NCBI RefSeq assembly: GCF_001425865.1
Contig: NZ_LMDS01000004.1
Span: 931,586 to 995,585 of the forward strand
DNA from: Rhizobacter sp. Root404
Lineage (GTDB): Bacteria > Pseudomonadota > Gammaproteobacteria > Burkholderiales > Burkholderiaceae_C
Direction: 5' to 3'
DNA: 64,000 nucleotides
Part shown: piece by piece, positions 26,238-35,810 of the stretch
How the letters are laid out: each line of letters starts with the position of its first letter
Position numbering within the stretch: position 1 is the first letter of the stretch
Notes under the pieces: generated by a model
The model's database searches: none
What the model was told of the DNA's origin: nothing
What the model saw: only the letters and a program-made list of their open reading frames with translations
Made by a program: the position numbers and the translations under genes

Positions 26238-26678
26238 GGCGGTCATCGCTTCGCGATGACTGCTCTGCGCTGCTCGGTCGCGTGGCCTCGTCGCCAACTC
26301 ACTGCGCTCACTTCGTTCGCTGCGTTCAAACATGCGCGACGAAGTCAGAGGACGAAGCGCGCTGCGCGCGCGGCCACACGCCCTGCGCTGCTCGACGCCT
26401 CCCACGCGCGGCGCAGCCCACCCGGCCGCGCCTTCGCTCATAGGTGGAAGCTCTTCCCCGAACAAGCTCAGGTGGTGGTCATCGCGGCAGGCGGCGCCCG
26501 GCAGGGGCGATTTGGGTGGCGGTGAGGAGCGCAGCTTCGGGGCCGGCGCGCGCAGCGCGCTCGTCAACTGACTTCCGAGCGCCTGTCTGAACGGAGCGAA
26601 CGCAGTGAGCGCAGTGAGTTGGCGAGGACGGCCCCGGAGCGAGCACCGCAACGAAGTCGGCGCGCAGCGCCGACCGCC
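26238..26678. repeat. Large imperfect inverted repeat between urtD and urtE
   Basis: The whole 26173-26748 gap holds no credible gene. Two ~166-base arms, 26238-26404 and 26513-26678, are inverted copies of each other with roughly 80% identity. The best stretch is 35 of 37 matching bases between 26292-26328 and 26588-26624. Each arm also contains its own hairpin (26242-26260 and 26656-26674) with compensating stem changes. The spacer between arms includes one copy of the dispersed 26-base motif. It looks like a pair of inverted REP- or MITE-like units inserted in the urt operon. A strong cruciform or RNA hairpin would result. Confidence 0.8.
26482..26507. repeat. Dispersed intergenic repeat motif (copy 2)
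   Basis: A 26-base motif (tcgcggcaggcggcgcccgg plus caggggc-type end) in the spacer of the urtD-urtE inverted repeat. It forms an inverted pair with 26689-26714 (25 of 26 bases match), flanking the right arm like terminal inverted repeats. It also matches 19572-19599. Confidence 0.65.
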
Positions 26679-26688
26679 ACCGGATGAG

Positions 26689-26714
26689 CCCCTGCCGGGT
26701 GCCGCCTGCCGCGA
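26689..26714. repeat. Dispersed intergenic repeat motif (copy 3, inverted)
   Basis: Reverse-complement copy of the motif at 26482-26507, with one mismatch. It marks the right edge of the urtD-urtE intergenic element, 35 bases before the urtD stop. Confidence 0.65.
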
Positions 26715-26748
26715 CGCGCTCGACCGCGCCACCCTCGACCGCGACAAC

Positions 26749-27639
26749 TCAGCGCCCAAGATAGACCTCGACCACCTTCTCGTTCGCCTGAACCTCCGAC
26801 AGCAACCCCTCCGCCAGAACGCTGCCTTCATGCAACACGGTCACCTTCTTCCCGTTGCGACCGTTCTGAGTGAGTTCACCGATGAACTTCATGTCGTGCT
26901 CGACGACCACCAGCGAGTGGCTTCCTTCGAGAGAAAGGAACAGTTCAGCGGTGCGCTCGGTCTCCTCATCGGTCATCCCCGCGACAGGCTCGTCGAGCAG
27001 CAGCAGCTTCGGGTCCTGCATCAGCAGCATGCCGATCTCCAGCCACTGCTTCTGGCCGTGGGACAGCAATCCAGCGACCCGCTGCGCGCTGTCCTTCAGG
27101 TGGATCAGCGTCAGCATCGCGCCGATCCGGTCGAGCTGCTCGCCGTTGAGACGGAAGAACATCGACGCGCGCACGCCGCGGTCGGCCTTCAACGCGAGCT
27201 CGAGGTTCTCGAACACGGTGAGGTACTCGAACACCGTCGGCTTCTGGAACTTGCGGCCGATGCCGATCGACGCGATCTCGTTCTCGCGCAGGCGCAGCAG
27301 GTCGATGGTCGAGCCGAAGAAGGCCTTGCCCAGATCGGGCCGGGTCTTGCCGGTGATCACGTCCATCATCGTCGTCTTGCCGGCGCCGTTCGGGCCGATG
27401 ATGCAGCGCATCTCGCCGGCGCTGATCGACAGGCTCAGCGCGTTCAGCGCCTTGAAGCCGTCGAAGCTCACGGTGATGTCGTCGAGGTACAGGATCGCGC
27501 CGTGCGTGACGTCGAGCTCGCCGGTCGCGATGCGCCCGTAGCTGGTCTCGCGGCCGCCCGACTCGGTGCTGGTCGGCACCGGCCGGCCCTCGTGGATCGC
27601 CTTCGCGCGCGCGCCAGCGGCCATCAGTTCGGGCGTCAT
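26749..27639 (-). CDS. urtD: Urea ABC transporter ATPase UrtD
   Basis: A 296-residue LivG-like ATPase of the urea importer. It has Walker A GPNGAGKTT, signature region LSHGQKQWLEIGMLL (Gly-His variant, usual for UrtD) and Walker B LLLLDEPVAGMTDEE. The H-loop is VVVEHDMKF. The N-terminus carries about 55 residues before the ABC domain. The start at 27639 overlaps the urtC stop by four bases. Its stop is followed by the large inverted repeat that separates it from urtE. Confidence 0.94.
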   Translation of the reverse strand: MTPELMAAGARAKAIHEGRPVPTSTESGGRETSYGRIATGELDVTHGAILYLDDITVSFDGFKALNALSLSISAGEMRCIIGPNGAGKTTMMDVITGKTRPDLGKAFFGSTIDLLRLRENEIASIGIGRKFQKPTVFEYLTVFENLELALKADRGVRASMFFRLNGEQLDRIGAMLTLIHLKDSAQRVAGLLSHGQKQWLEIGMLLMQDPKLLLLDEPVAGMTDEETERTAELFLSLEGSHSLVVVEHDMKFIGELTQNGRNGKKVTVLHEGSVLAEGLLSEVQANEKVVEVYLGR

Positions 27640-28754
27640 GCGTTGTCCTTCTTGCGGCGCAGCAGGCCGATGATTCCCTGCGGCAGGAAGATCGTCACCA
27701 GAATGAACAACAGCCCGAGGAAGTACAGCCAGAACTCCGGGAACGCCTGCGTGAACCAGCTCTTCGCGCCGTTGACGAAGAACGCGCCGACGATCGGCCC
27801 GATCAGCGTGCCGCGGCCACCGACCGCGGCCCAGATCGCGATCTCGATCGACGCCGCCGGCGACATCTCGCCCGGGTTGATGATGCCGACCTGCGGCACG
27901 TACAGCGCGCCGGCGATGCCGCACATCACCGCCGAGATCACCCAGATCGCGAGCTTGTAGCGCAGCGGGTCGTAGCCGGTGAACATCACCCGGGTCTCGG
28001 CGTCGCGGATCGCCTGCAACACGCGGCCGAACTTGCTGTTCACCAGCCAGCGGGCGAGCAGGAAGAACACGATCAGCGTCATGCCGGTGATCACGAACAG
28101 CAGCATGCGCATGCTCGGCGTCGCGATCGGCACGCCGAGGATGCGCTTGAAGTCGGTGAAGCCGTTGTTGCCGCCGAAGCCGGTCTCGTTGCGGAAGAAC
28201 AGCAGCATCGCCGCGTAGGTCATCGCCTGCGTGATGATCGAGAAGTACACACCCTTGATCCGCGAGCGGAACGCGAAGTAGCCGAACACGAAGGCCAGCA
28301 CGCCCGGCACCAGCACCACCAGCAGCATCTGCGCGACGAACGAATCGCTGAGGGCCCAGGTCCACGGGAAGGTCTTCCAGTTCAGGAACACCATGAAGTC
28401 CGGCATGTCCATGCGGTACTGGCCATCGCGGCCGATCTGGCGCATCAGGTACATGCCCATCGCGTAGCCGCCGAGCGCGAAGAACACGCCGTGGCCGAGC
28501 GACAGGATGCCGGTGTAGCCCCAGATCAGGTCCATCGCCAGCGCGCAGATCGCGTAGCACATGATCTTGGCGATCAGCTGCACCGCGTACTCGGACAGGT
28601 GGAACGCATTGCCCGCCGGCACCACCAGGTTCAGCACCGGCACCAGCACCGCGACGACGACGATCGCCGCCAGCACGCCGCTCCAGGCCTTGCCGGTCAG
28701 CAACCCGCGCGGCGGGCCGGCGACGGGCATCGGGGTGGACAGGACAGCGCTCAT
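27636..28754 (-). CDS. urtC: Urea ABC transporter permease UrtC
   Basis: A 372-residue LivM-like permease with about nine to ten membrane segments. Family motifs are DLIWGYTGILSLGHGVFFALGG and YFSIITQAMTYAAMLLFFRNETGFGGNNGFT, the latter typical of urea rather than amino acid systems. WAAVGGRGTLIGPIVGAFFVN is near the C-terminus. The start and stop overlap urtB and urtD by four bases each, showing tight co-translation. It forms the membrane channel with UrtB. Confidence 0.95.
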   Translation of the reverse strand: MSAVLSTPMPVAGPPRGLLTGKAWSGVLAAIVVVAVLVPVLNLVVPAGNAFHLSEYAVQLIAKIMCYAICALAMDLIWGYTGILSLGHGVFFALGGYAMGMYLMRQIGRDGQYRMDMPDFMVFLNWKTFPWTWALSDSFVAQMLLVVLVPGVLAFVFGYFAFRSRIKGVYFSIITQAMTYAAMLLFFRNETGFGGNNGFTDFKRILGVPIATPSMRMLLFVITGMTLIVFFLLARWLVNSKFGRVLQAIRDAETRVMFTGYDPLRYKLAIWVISAVMCGIAGALYVPQVGIINPGEMSPAASIEIAIWAAVGGRGTLIGPIVGAFFVNGAKSWFTQAFPEFWLYFLGLLFILVTIFLPQGIIGLLRRKKDNA

Positions 28755-30337
28755 GCTTCGGCACTCCGGCCCTTCATCGCGAAGATGCCCTGCGGCCGCT
28801 TCTGGATGAAGATCACGATGAAGACCAGCACCATGATCTTCGCGAGCACCGCGCCCTGCCAGCCTTCGAGCAGCTTGTTCAGCACGCCCAGGCCCACGGC
28901 CGCGTAGACCGTGCCGGCGAGCTGGCCCACGCCGCCGAGCACGACGACCATGAACGAGTCGACGATGTAGCCCTGCCCGAGGTCCGGCCCCACGTTGCCG
29001 ACCTGCGACAGCGCGCAGCCGGCGAGGCCCGCGATGCCGGAGCCGAGCGCGAACGCGTAGGTGTCGATGCGCGCGGTGTTGACGCCCATGCAGGCCGCCA
29101 TCTTGCGGTTCTGCGTCACGCCGCGCACGAACAGGCCGAGGCGGGTGCGGGCGATCATCAACGAGACGCCGAGCAGCACCAGCACCGCGAACCCGATGAT
29201 CGCGATGCGGTTGAACGGCAACGTGAGGTTGCTCATCACGTCGACGCCGCCTGACAGCCACGCCGGGTTCTCGACCGGCACGTTCTGCGCGCCGAACAGC
29301 GAGCGCACGCCCTGCTGCAGCACCAGGCTGATGCCCCAGGTGGCGAGCAGCGTCTCGAGCGGGCGGCCATACAGCCAGCGGATCACGCTGCGCTCCAGCG
29401 CCGCGCCGACCAGCGCCGCGGCGAGGAACGACGCGGGAACCGCCAGCAGCACGTAGTAGTCGAACGCGCCGGGCAGAAGGGTCTTGAACAGGTTCTGCAC
29501 CACGTAGGTCGCGTAGGCGCCGATCATCATCAGCTCGCCGTGCGCCATGTTGATCACGCCCATCAGGCCGTAGGTGATCGCCAGGCCGAGCGCCACCAGC
29601 AGCAGGATCGAGCTGAGGCTGATGCCGGTGAAGATCACGCCGAGCCGCTCGCCCCACGCGAGGCGGCCTTCGATCTGGTCCAGCGACGCGACGATCGCGC
29701 CCTTCACGGCGGCCTCGGTCTCGACCTTCTGGCGTTCGATCAGCAGCGTCTTGGTGGCGGGCGTGCCGGTGGCGCCGAGCGCCTTCGCGGCGTCGAGGCG
29801 CTTGGCGGCATCGGCGCTGCCGAGCAGCATCGCCGAGCGCACTGCGGCGAGCGCGGCCTTGATGGCCGGCACCGTCTCGGCGGCGTAGGCCTTCTCGACG
29901 ATGGCCAGCTTGGCCTCGTCGGGCTCGCCGGCGAGCGTCTTGACCGCCTCGGCGCGCACCTTGACGTCGGCCGAGAACAGCTTGATGGACGCGAGCGCGG
30001 CATCGAGCTCGCTGCGCATCTGGTTGTTGTTGACGACATCCTCGGCCGCCTCGGGCACCGGCACTTCCGCACCGGTGACCGGGTCCCGGCCCTTGTCGTC
30101 CTTGATCACGAACACGGCGGTGTCGGTGAACTTGACCGCGTCGTCGGACAGGGCCTGGATCAGCGCGACGGTCTTCTCGTCCGCGCCGTCCAGCACCTTG
30201 TTCAACGCCGCGATCCGGTCCTCCGTCTCGCCGACCGCGAGCGCGCGCGCCTGCTGCGGCGTGAGGGCCAGCGCCGGGCCGCCGGACAGCACGGCACACA
30301 GCAAGGTTCCCCACAGCAGCAACAGACGGCGCGTCAT
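28751..30337 (-). CDS. urtB: Urea ABC transporter permease UrtB
   Basis: A 528-residue LivH-like permease. It has a signal-like N-terminus (LLLLWGTLLCAVLSGGPALA) and a ~200-residue Ala/Lys/Asp-rich periplasmic helical region. That extension is characteristic of UrtB. The membrane domain begins near residue 225, with GLAITYGLMGVINMAHGELMMIGAYA. I take the ATG at 30337; a GTG immediately upstream is possible. It starts ten bases after the urtA stop and its stop overlaps urtC. Together with urtA, C, D and E it imports urea at low concentration for urease. Confidence 0.95.
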   Translation of the reverse strand: MTRRLLLLWGTLLCAVLSGGPALALTPQQARALAVGETEDRIAALNKVLDGADEKTVALIQALSDDAVKFTDTAVFVIKDDKGRDPVTGAEVPVPEAAEDVVNNNQMRSELDAALASIKLFSADVKVRAEAVKTLAGEPDEAKLAIVEKAYAAETVPAIKAALAAVRSAMLLGSADAAKRLDAAKALGATGTPATKTLLIERQKVETEAAVKGAIVASLDQIEGRLAWGERLGVIFTGISLSSILLLVALGLAITYGLMGVINMAHGELMMIGAYATYVVQNLFKTLLPGAFDYYVLLAVPASFLAAALVGAALERSVIRWLYGRPLETLLATWGISLVLQQGVRSLFGAQNVPVENPAWLSGGVDVMSNLTLPFNRIAIIGFAVLVLLGVSLMIARTRLGLFVRGVTQNRKMAACMGVNTARIDTYAFALGSGIAGLAGCALSQVGNVGPDLGQGYIVDSFMVVVLGGVGQLAGTVYAAVGLGVLNKLLEGWQGAVLAKIMVLVFIVIFIQKRPQGIFAMKGRSAEA

Positions 30338-30347
30338 CACGTGGCCC

Positions 30348-31631
30348 TTACTTCTTCGCCATCAGCGCGGGCTCGTCCTTCTTGCCCTTGTTCTCGGGGA
30401 TGAACGGGCTCCACGGCTGGGCCTTGACCGGGCCCGGCGTCTTCCACACCACGTTGAACTGGCCGTCGGCCTTGATCTCGCCGATGAACACCGACTTGTG
30501 CAGGTGGTGGTTCTTCTCGTCCATCTTCGAGGTGATGCCGCTCGGCGCTGCGAAAGTCTGGCCGGCCATCGCCGCGATGACCTTGTCGGTGTCGGTCGAG
30601 CCGGCCTTCTTGACCGCCTGCGCCCACATGTTGATGCCGATGTAGGTGGCTTCCATCGGGTCGTTGGTCAGCGGCTTGTCCTTGTGGCCGGCGATGCCCT
30701 TGGCCTTGGCGTAGTCGCTCCACTTCTTGATGAACGCGGTGTTGGCCGGGCTCTTGATCGTCATGAAGTAGTTCCACGCCGCCAGGTGGCCGACCAGCGG
30801 CTTGGTGTCGACGCCGCGCAGCTCTTCCTCGCCGACCGAGAAGGCGACGACCGGCACATCCTTGGCCTTCAGGCCGGCGTTGCCGAGTTCCTTGTAGAAC
30901 GGCACGTTCGAGTCGCCGTTGATCGTCGAGACCACCGCGGTCTTGCCGCCGGCCGCGAACTTCTTGATGTCGGCGACGATGGTCTGGTAGTCGGCGTGGC
31001 CGAACGGGGTGTACTTCTCGTCGATGTCCTCGTCCTTCACGCCCTTGCTCTTCAGGAAGGCACGCAGGATCTTGTTGGTCGTGCGCGGGTAGACGTAGTC
31101 GGTGCCGAGCAGCACCCAGCGCTTGGCGCCGCCGCCGGCCTTGCTCATCAGGTACTCGACGGCGGGGATGGCCTGCTGGTTCGGTGCCGCGCCGGTGTAG
31201 AAGACGTTCTTCGAGAGCTCTTCACCCTCGTACTGGACCGGGTAGAACAGCAGGCTGTTCATCTCCTCGTAGACCGGCAGCACCGACTTGCGCGACACGC
31301 TGGTCCAGCAGCCGAAGGTCACGACGACCTTGTCCTGCCCGATCAGCTGCTTGGCCTTCTCGGCGAACAGCGGCCAGTTGGAGGCCGGATCGACGACGAC
31401 CGCCTCGAGCTTCTTGCCGAGCAGGCCGCCCTTGGCGTTGATCTCGTCGATCGCCATCAGCGCGGTGTCCTTCAACACCGTCTCGGAGATGGCCATCGTG
31501 CCGGACAGCGAGTGCAGCACGCCGACCTTGATGGTGTCGGCGGCGCTGGCGAGTGAGCTGAAGCCCAGGGCAGCGACGCCCAGAGCGACAGCCGTGAGGG
31601 TCTTGCCGGCTTGGCGGCGGGATGTGTTCAT
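30348..31631 (-). CDS. urtA: Urea ABC transporter substrate-binding protein UrtA
   Basis: A 427-residue periplasmic urea receptor. The signal peptide is at residues 1-31, with an Arg-Arg pair (SRRQAGKTLTAVALGVAALG, ending SSLASAA) that would also suit Tat export. The mature protein starts DTIKVGVLHSLSGTMAISET. It includes the UrtA-type VVTFGCWTSVSRKSVLPV and LFYPVQYEGEE stretches that separate urea receptors from Leu/Ile/Val receptors. It is the first gene of urtABCDE. The 221-base gap to the divergent katE presumably contains its promoter. I could not pick a convincing box there. Confidence 0.96.
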   Translation of the reverse strand: MNTSRRQAGKTLTAVALGVAALGFSSLASAADTIKVGVLHSLSGTMAISETVLKDTALMAIDEINAKGGLLGKKLEAVVVDPASNWPLFAEKAKQLIGQDKVVVTFGCWTSVSRKSVLPVYEEMNSLLFYPVQYEGEELSKNVFYTGAAPNQQAIPAVEYLMSKAGGGAKRWVLLGTDYVYPRTTNKILRAFLKSKGVKDEDIDEKYTPFGHADYQTIVADIKKFAAGGKTAVVSTINGDSNVPFYKELGNAGLKAKDVPVVAFSVGEEELRGVDTKPLVGHLAAWNYFMTIKSPANTAFIKKWSDYAKAKGIAGHKDKPLTNDPMEATYIGINMWAQAVKKAGSTDTDKVIAAMAGQTFAAPSGITSKMDEKNHHLHKSVFIGEIKADGQFNVVWKTPGPVKAQPWSPFIPENKGKKDEPALMAKK

Positions 31632-31852
31632 GGATTCACGCTCCTGAAGGTTTCGGTTGGACGGGGTCGGGACCCGCAAGCGGCAAGGCCATGCTGCGTT
31701 GCGTCAAACGCAGGTTACGAAGACTCGAACCGACGAGGAATACGCCCGATGGCGTACAAGCGATCGCGGTCGTTGTCCTACACCGGCGCAAAGAGGCGGT
31801 GACTAAGGTGGGTTCTGGCACGTCGCCCTCCCTCGAAACCGGAAACCTCCCG

Positions 31853-34291
31853 ATGCCCAAGACCACCAAACCCGCCACGCCGCCGGCGAAGAGCAAGGCC
31901 TTCGCGGCCAAGTCGGCCGCGCGCCAGACCGACAGCGGACCGTCGCGCGTGACGGCGTCCGACGCGTCGGACGCCGCCGCCCACAAGGCCGCGCAGACCG
32001 AGCAACTCGCCGCCGGGATGGCGTTCAACCCCCTCAAGGCGGGCGAGCACGGATTTGCCAACGGCGTCTCGCCCCAGGCCGGCACGACCGTCGAGCCCGC
32101 GTCACGCCTGCCGACCGGCAGCACCTTGTCCGAGACCAACACCTCCGGCAAGGTCGGCAGCGTCGCGCCCGAGGGCGTCAACGCGACGATCGATTCGCTG
32201 GATCGGGTGCGGGTCGACTCGGTCGGCCAGACCTTGACGACCAACCAGGGCGTCAAGATCGCCGACAACCAGAATTCGCTGAAGTACGGCGTGCGCGGCC
32301 CCGCGCTGCTGGAAGACTTCATCCTGCGCGAGAAGATCACGCACTTCGACCACGAGCGCATTCCGGAGCGCATCGTCCACGCGCGCGGGTCCGCGGCGCA
32401 TGGCTTCTTCGAGAGCTACGACGCGGCCACGGACCTGACGATGGCCGCCCCGTTCCAGGAAGCCGGGAAGGTCACGCCGGTGTTCGTCCGCTTCTCCACC
32501 GTCGCGGGCGAGCGCGGCTCGAAGGACACCGCGCGGGACGTGCGGGGCTTCGCGGTCAAGTTCTACACCGACGCCGGCAACTGGGACCTGGTGGGCAACA
32601 ACATGCCGGTCTTCTTCATCCAGGACGCGATGAAGTTCCCGGACCTGGTCCACGCCGTCAAGCCGGAGCCGCACCACCAGATGCCGCAGGCCGCCAGCGC
32701 GCACGACACGTTCTGGGATTTCGTCTCGCTGATGCCGGAATCGACGCACATGCTGATGTGGGTGATGTCCGACCGCGCGATCCCGCGCAGCTACGCCACG
32801 ATGCAGGGCTTCGGCGTGCACAGCTACCGCATGGTCAACGAGCAGGGCACGTCGGTGTTCGTCAAGTTCCACTGGACGCCGAAGGCCGGCACGCATTCGC
32901 TGGTCTGGGACGAGGCGGTGAAGATCTCGGGCGCTGACCCCGACTACCACCGCCGCGATCTCTACGAGCGCATCGAGTCCGGCGCCTACCCGGAGTACGA
33001 GCTCGGCGTGCAGGTCTTCACCGAGGAACAGGCCGAGGAATTCAGCTTCGACATCCTCGACGCGACGAAGATCGTGCCGGAAGAGCTGGTGCCGATCCGC
33101 CCGCTCGGCCGCATGGTGCTGAACCGCAACCCGGACAACTTCTTCGCCGAGACCGAACAGGTGGCGTTCTGCACCGCGCACATCGTCCCGGGGCTGGACT
33201 TCTCGAACGACCCGTTGCTGGCCGGACGCATCCATTCGTACGTGGACACGCAGATCTCCCGCCTGGGCGGTCCCAACTTCCACGAGATCCCGATCAACGC
33301 GCCGCTCGCGCCGGTGCACAACAACCAGCGCGACGGCATGCACCGCCAGGCGATCCCGCGCGGACGCGTCTCGTACGAACCCAACTCGCTCGCGGGCGGT
33401 TGCCCGTTCCAGGCCGGCGCGGCGCACGGGTTCGTGTCGGTGGCGGCGAGCATCTCCTCGAAGGAAGCGCAGGGCAAGGTCCGCGCGAAACCCGAGAAGT
33501 TCGCTGACCACTACACGCAGGCGACGCTGTTCTTCGAGAGCCAGTCGCCGGTAGAGCAGGATCACATCGCCAACGCGTTCCGGTTCGAGCTGTCCAAGGT
33601 GACCGTGCCCGCGATCCGCGAGCGCACCGTCGCGATGTTGCGCAATGCCTCCGAGGCCCTGGCGAAGAAGGTCGCGAAGGGCCTGGGCATGGAGACATTG
33701 CCGGACCCGCTGCCCAAGGCGCTGCCCGACGTGTCGACGCCCGAGGTGCTGAAGTCGCCGGCGCTGTCGCTGCTGCATCGGCCGGGCGACGGCTCGCTCG
33801 CGGGTCGCAAGGTGGCCATCGTCGTCGCACCCGGCGTGGAGGCCGACTTCGTGCGGGAGGCGCAAGCTCGCCTGCTGGAACGGGGCGCCGTCGCGCGCAT
33901 CGTCGGACCGCGGATCGGGCCGATCGCGGCTGCCTCGGGCGTGGCGCTGGATGCCGATGCCTCGATGGAGAACGAACCGGGATTCCTGTTCGATGCGCTG
34001 ATCCTCGCCGACGGCGCCGCCGCGATCGCCGCGCTGGCGCAGGACGGCCACACGATGGAGTTCGTCAAGGACCAGTTCCGCCACTGCAAGCCGATCCTGG
34101 CGGTCGGCGAGGCGCGCCGGTTGCTGCTGCAGGCCGGGCTGCCGATCAGCCTCGACAAGAGCCTGGCCCAGGGCGGGACCGGGCTGATCGTGACCGATGC
34201 CAACGCCGGCACCTCGGCGATGGACGCCTTCATGGACGCCATGGCGATGCACCGTCACTTCGGCCGCGAGATGGACCCGCCGCTGCTGTGA
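31853..34291 (+). CDS. katE: Large-subunit (clade II) catalase
   Basis: An 812-residue haem catalase that dismutates hydrogen peroxide. The catalytic His is at residue 176 ([13 protein letters not shown]). The distal Asn region is [20 protein letters not shown]. The proximal haem Tyr508 lies in [12 protein letters not shown]-terminal DJ-1/PfpI-like domain from about residue 660 ([18 protein letters not shown]) places it in the large HPII-type clade. The first ~110 residues are Lys/Ala-rich and disordered. It is divergent from urtA and precedes a hemerythrin-like gene by 29 bases, so both may form an oxidative-stress unit inserted among the urea genes. Confidence 0.97.
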   Translation: MPKTTKPATPPAKSKAFAAKSAARQTDSGPSRVTASDASDAAAHKAAQTEQLAAGMAFNPLKAGEHGFANGVSPQAGTTVEPASRLPTGSTLSETNTSGKVGSVAPEGVNATIDSLDRVRVDSVGQTLTTNQGVKIADNQNSLKYGVRGPALLEDFILREKITHFDHERIPERIVHARGSAAHGFFESYDAATDLTMAAPFQEAGKVTPVFVRFSTVAGERGSKDTARDVRGFAVKFYTDAGNWDLVGNNMPVFFIQDAMKFPDLVHAVKPEPHHQMPQAASAHDTFWDFVSLMPESTHMLMWVMSDRAIPRSYATMQGFGVHSYRMVNEQGTSVFVKFHWTPKAGTHSLVWDEAVKISGADPDYHRRDLYERIESGAYPEYELGVQVFTEEQAEEFSFDILDATKIVPEELVPIRPLGRMVLNRNPDNFFAETEQVAFCTAHIVPGLDFSNDPLLAGRIHSYVDTQISRLGGPNFHEIPINAPLAPVHNNQRDGMHRQAIPRGRVSYEPNSLAGGCPFQAGAAHGFVSVAASISSKEAQGKVRAKPEKFADHYTQATLFFESQSPVEQDHIANAFRFELSKVTVPAIRERTVAMLRNASEALAKKVAKGLGMETLPDPLPKALPDVSTPEVLKSPALSLLHRPGDGSLAGRKVAIVVAPGVEADFVREAQARLLERGAVARIVGPRIGPIAAASGVALDADASMENEPGFLFDALILADGAAAIAALAQDGHTMEFVKDQFRHCKPILAVGEARRLLLQAGLPISLDKSLAQGGTGLIVTDANAGTSAMDAFMDAMAMHRHFGREMDPPLL

Positions 34292-34320
34292 CCCGACTTC
34301 CGAATCAACCAGGAAACACC

Positions 34321-34812
34321 ATGGCCGACTACCTCGCCAAGAACGCGTGCCAACTGCTGGACGCGGACCACATCGCCGTCAAGCACCTGTTCGTCGAGTA
34401 CGCCCGTCTCGCCGCCTCGCCGGACGCGCCTAACTCGCAGGCGAAACGCACCGCGCTCGCCGCCCGGATCTGCGACGAGCTGACCGTGCACGCTCAGATC
34501 GAGGAGGAGATCTTCTACCCGGCGCTGCGCCGGGCGCTCCCGGACGCGGCGGGCCTGGTGGACGAGGCCACGGCCGAGCACCAGGAGGCCAAGCAGCTGA
34601 TCGCGGACATCCGTGCGCTCGGCGCGGCGAACGCGGCGATGGACACGCTGGTGGCGGAGCTGAACGTGGCCATCGAGCACCACGTCAAGGAAGAGCGCGA
34701 CGAGCTGTTCCCGAAAGCGAAGGCGGCGCCGGCGCTGGACTTGAACGTCCTCGGTGAACAGCTGCGCGAACGCCAGCAGGCGCTGCAGGCCGAGGCGGTC
34801 CCGGCCGCCTGA
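34321..34812 (+). CDS. Hemerythrin HHE domain protein
   Basis: A 163-residue four-helix-bundle protein with the HHE iron-ligand pattern: LLDADHIAVKHLFVEYA, ELTVHAQIEEEIFYPAL, EATAEHQEAKQL and AIEHHVKEERDELFPKA. Together these supply the His and Glu residues for a di-iron site. Such proteins handle oxygen, NO or oxidative stress. It follows katE closely on the same strand, which supports a stress role. It is convergent with the response-regulator gene, with two bases between stops. Confidence 0.92.
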   Translation: MADYLAKNACQLLDADHIAVKHLFVEYARLAASPDAPNSQAKRTALAARICDELTVHAQIEEEIFYPALRRALPDAAGLVDEATAEHQEAKQLIADIRALGAANAAMDTLVAELNVAIEHHVKEERDELFPKAKAAPALDLNVLGEQLRERQQALQAEAVPAA

Positions 34813-34814
34813 GC

Positions 34815-35810
34815 TCAGGCGGCGACGCCCAGGTTCAGCTGCCGCAGCCGGCCCATCACCAGGTTGGCCGCGGCGGTGCGGGTCTCGACGCCGAGCTTCA
34901 CGTAGACGCGCTCGAGATGCTTCTTGACGGTCGCGGTGCTGCTGCCGAGGATGTCCCCGATGTCGCGGTTGGTCTTGCCCTTGGCGACCCAGTAGAGCAC
35001 CTCGGCCTCGCGCAGCGTGAGCTTGAACGCCTGCACCATCGCCTCGACGACGGCCGCGTCGGACACCTCGCGCATCACGATCAGCAGGTCGTCGTCGCCG
35101 GTGCGCTGCTGCAGCGCGAACACGAGCTGGCGGGTGCCGGCCTCGGTCTGGCGGTTGACCGACAGCGGGCGCGGCTCGCGCCCGTCGCCGGCCGCGGACG
35201 ACTCCGCGCGCAACCAGTCGAGCACGGGCGGCGGGATCTGCGCGGGCGGCGCGGCGAAGTAGTCGTGCATCAGCTGACGCGCCAGCGGCGTCTGCCAGAC
35301 CGCACGCACCGCGCCGGTCGCGTCGTCGAGGCGGATCGCCATCGTCGCGTGGCCGAACGCGTCGAGCGCGTTGCGCGCCTGGGTGGCCTGCTGCTTCTGG
35401 TGCAGGCGCTCGCGCGCGCCCCTCATGTGCACGCTGATGCGCGCCAGCACCTCCTGAGCGCGGATCGGCTTGGTCACGTAGTCGACGCCACCCGCCGCGA
35501 ATGCCGCGACCACGTGCTCGGTCTCGGTCAGGCCGGTCATGAAGATGATCGGGATGGGCGCGGTGACCGGGTGCGCCTTCAATCGGCGCGCCACTTCGAA
35601 GCCGTCCATCCCCGGCATGACCGCGTCGAGCAGCACCACGTCGGGCTGCGCCTGCACGGCGCGCTGCAGCGCGCTGTCGCCGTTGGTCGCGACGAGAACG
35701 GTGTAGCCCGCTTCGTCGAGCGCGTCGTGCAGCACCGAGAGGTTGTCGGGCACGTCGTCGACGATCAGCACGACGGCCGATTCGCTGCGGTCGGGCAGGG
35801 GTTCATTCAT
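34815..35810 (-). CDS. REC-LuxR response regulator, partner of the permease-kinase
   Basis: A 331-residue response regulator. The receiver (about 12-130) has acidic residues DD at 18-19, the phospho-acceptor Asp62 in LLDAVMPGMDG, then FMTG and the TKPI lysine. A middle segment (about 140-255) may be a small PAS-like sensor. The C-terminus is a LuxR-type helix-turn-helix (about 262-328, LTLREAEVLYWVAKGKTNRD). Its start overlaps the stop of the upstream permease-histidine kinase by eight bases (35803-35810), so the two are co-translated. The obvious targets are the adjacent urea/urease genes, but no binding site could be assigned. Confidence 0.93.
   Translation of the reverse strand: MNEPLPDRSESAVVLIVDDVPDNLSVLHDALDEAGYTVLVATNGDSALQRAVQAQPDVVLLDAVMPGMDGFEVARRLKAHPVTAPIPIIFMTGLTETEHVVAAFAAGGVDYVTKPIRAQEVLARISVHMRGARERLHQKQQATQARNALDAFGHATMAIRLDDATGAVRAVWQTPLARQLMHDYFAAPPAQIPPPVLDWLRAESSAAGDGREPRPLSVNRQTEAGTRQLVFALQQRTGDDDLLIVMREVSDAAVVEAMVQAFKLTLREAEVLYWVAKGKTNRDIGDILGSSTATVKKHLERVYVKLGVETRTAAANLVMGRLRQLNLGVAA

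Noticed and set aside
26202..26831. Open frames in both directions through the urtD-urtE gap, with repeated Glu-Arg-Ser motifs
   Set aside because: The reading frames arise from the inverted repeat itself. They differ between the two arms and have no start signal or known domain.
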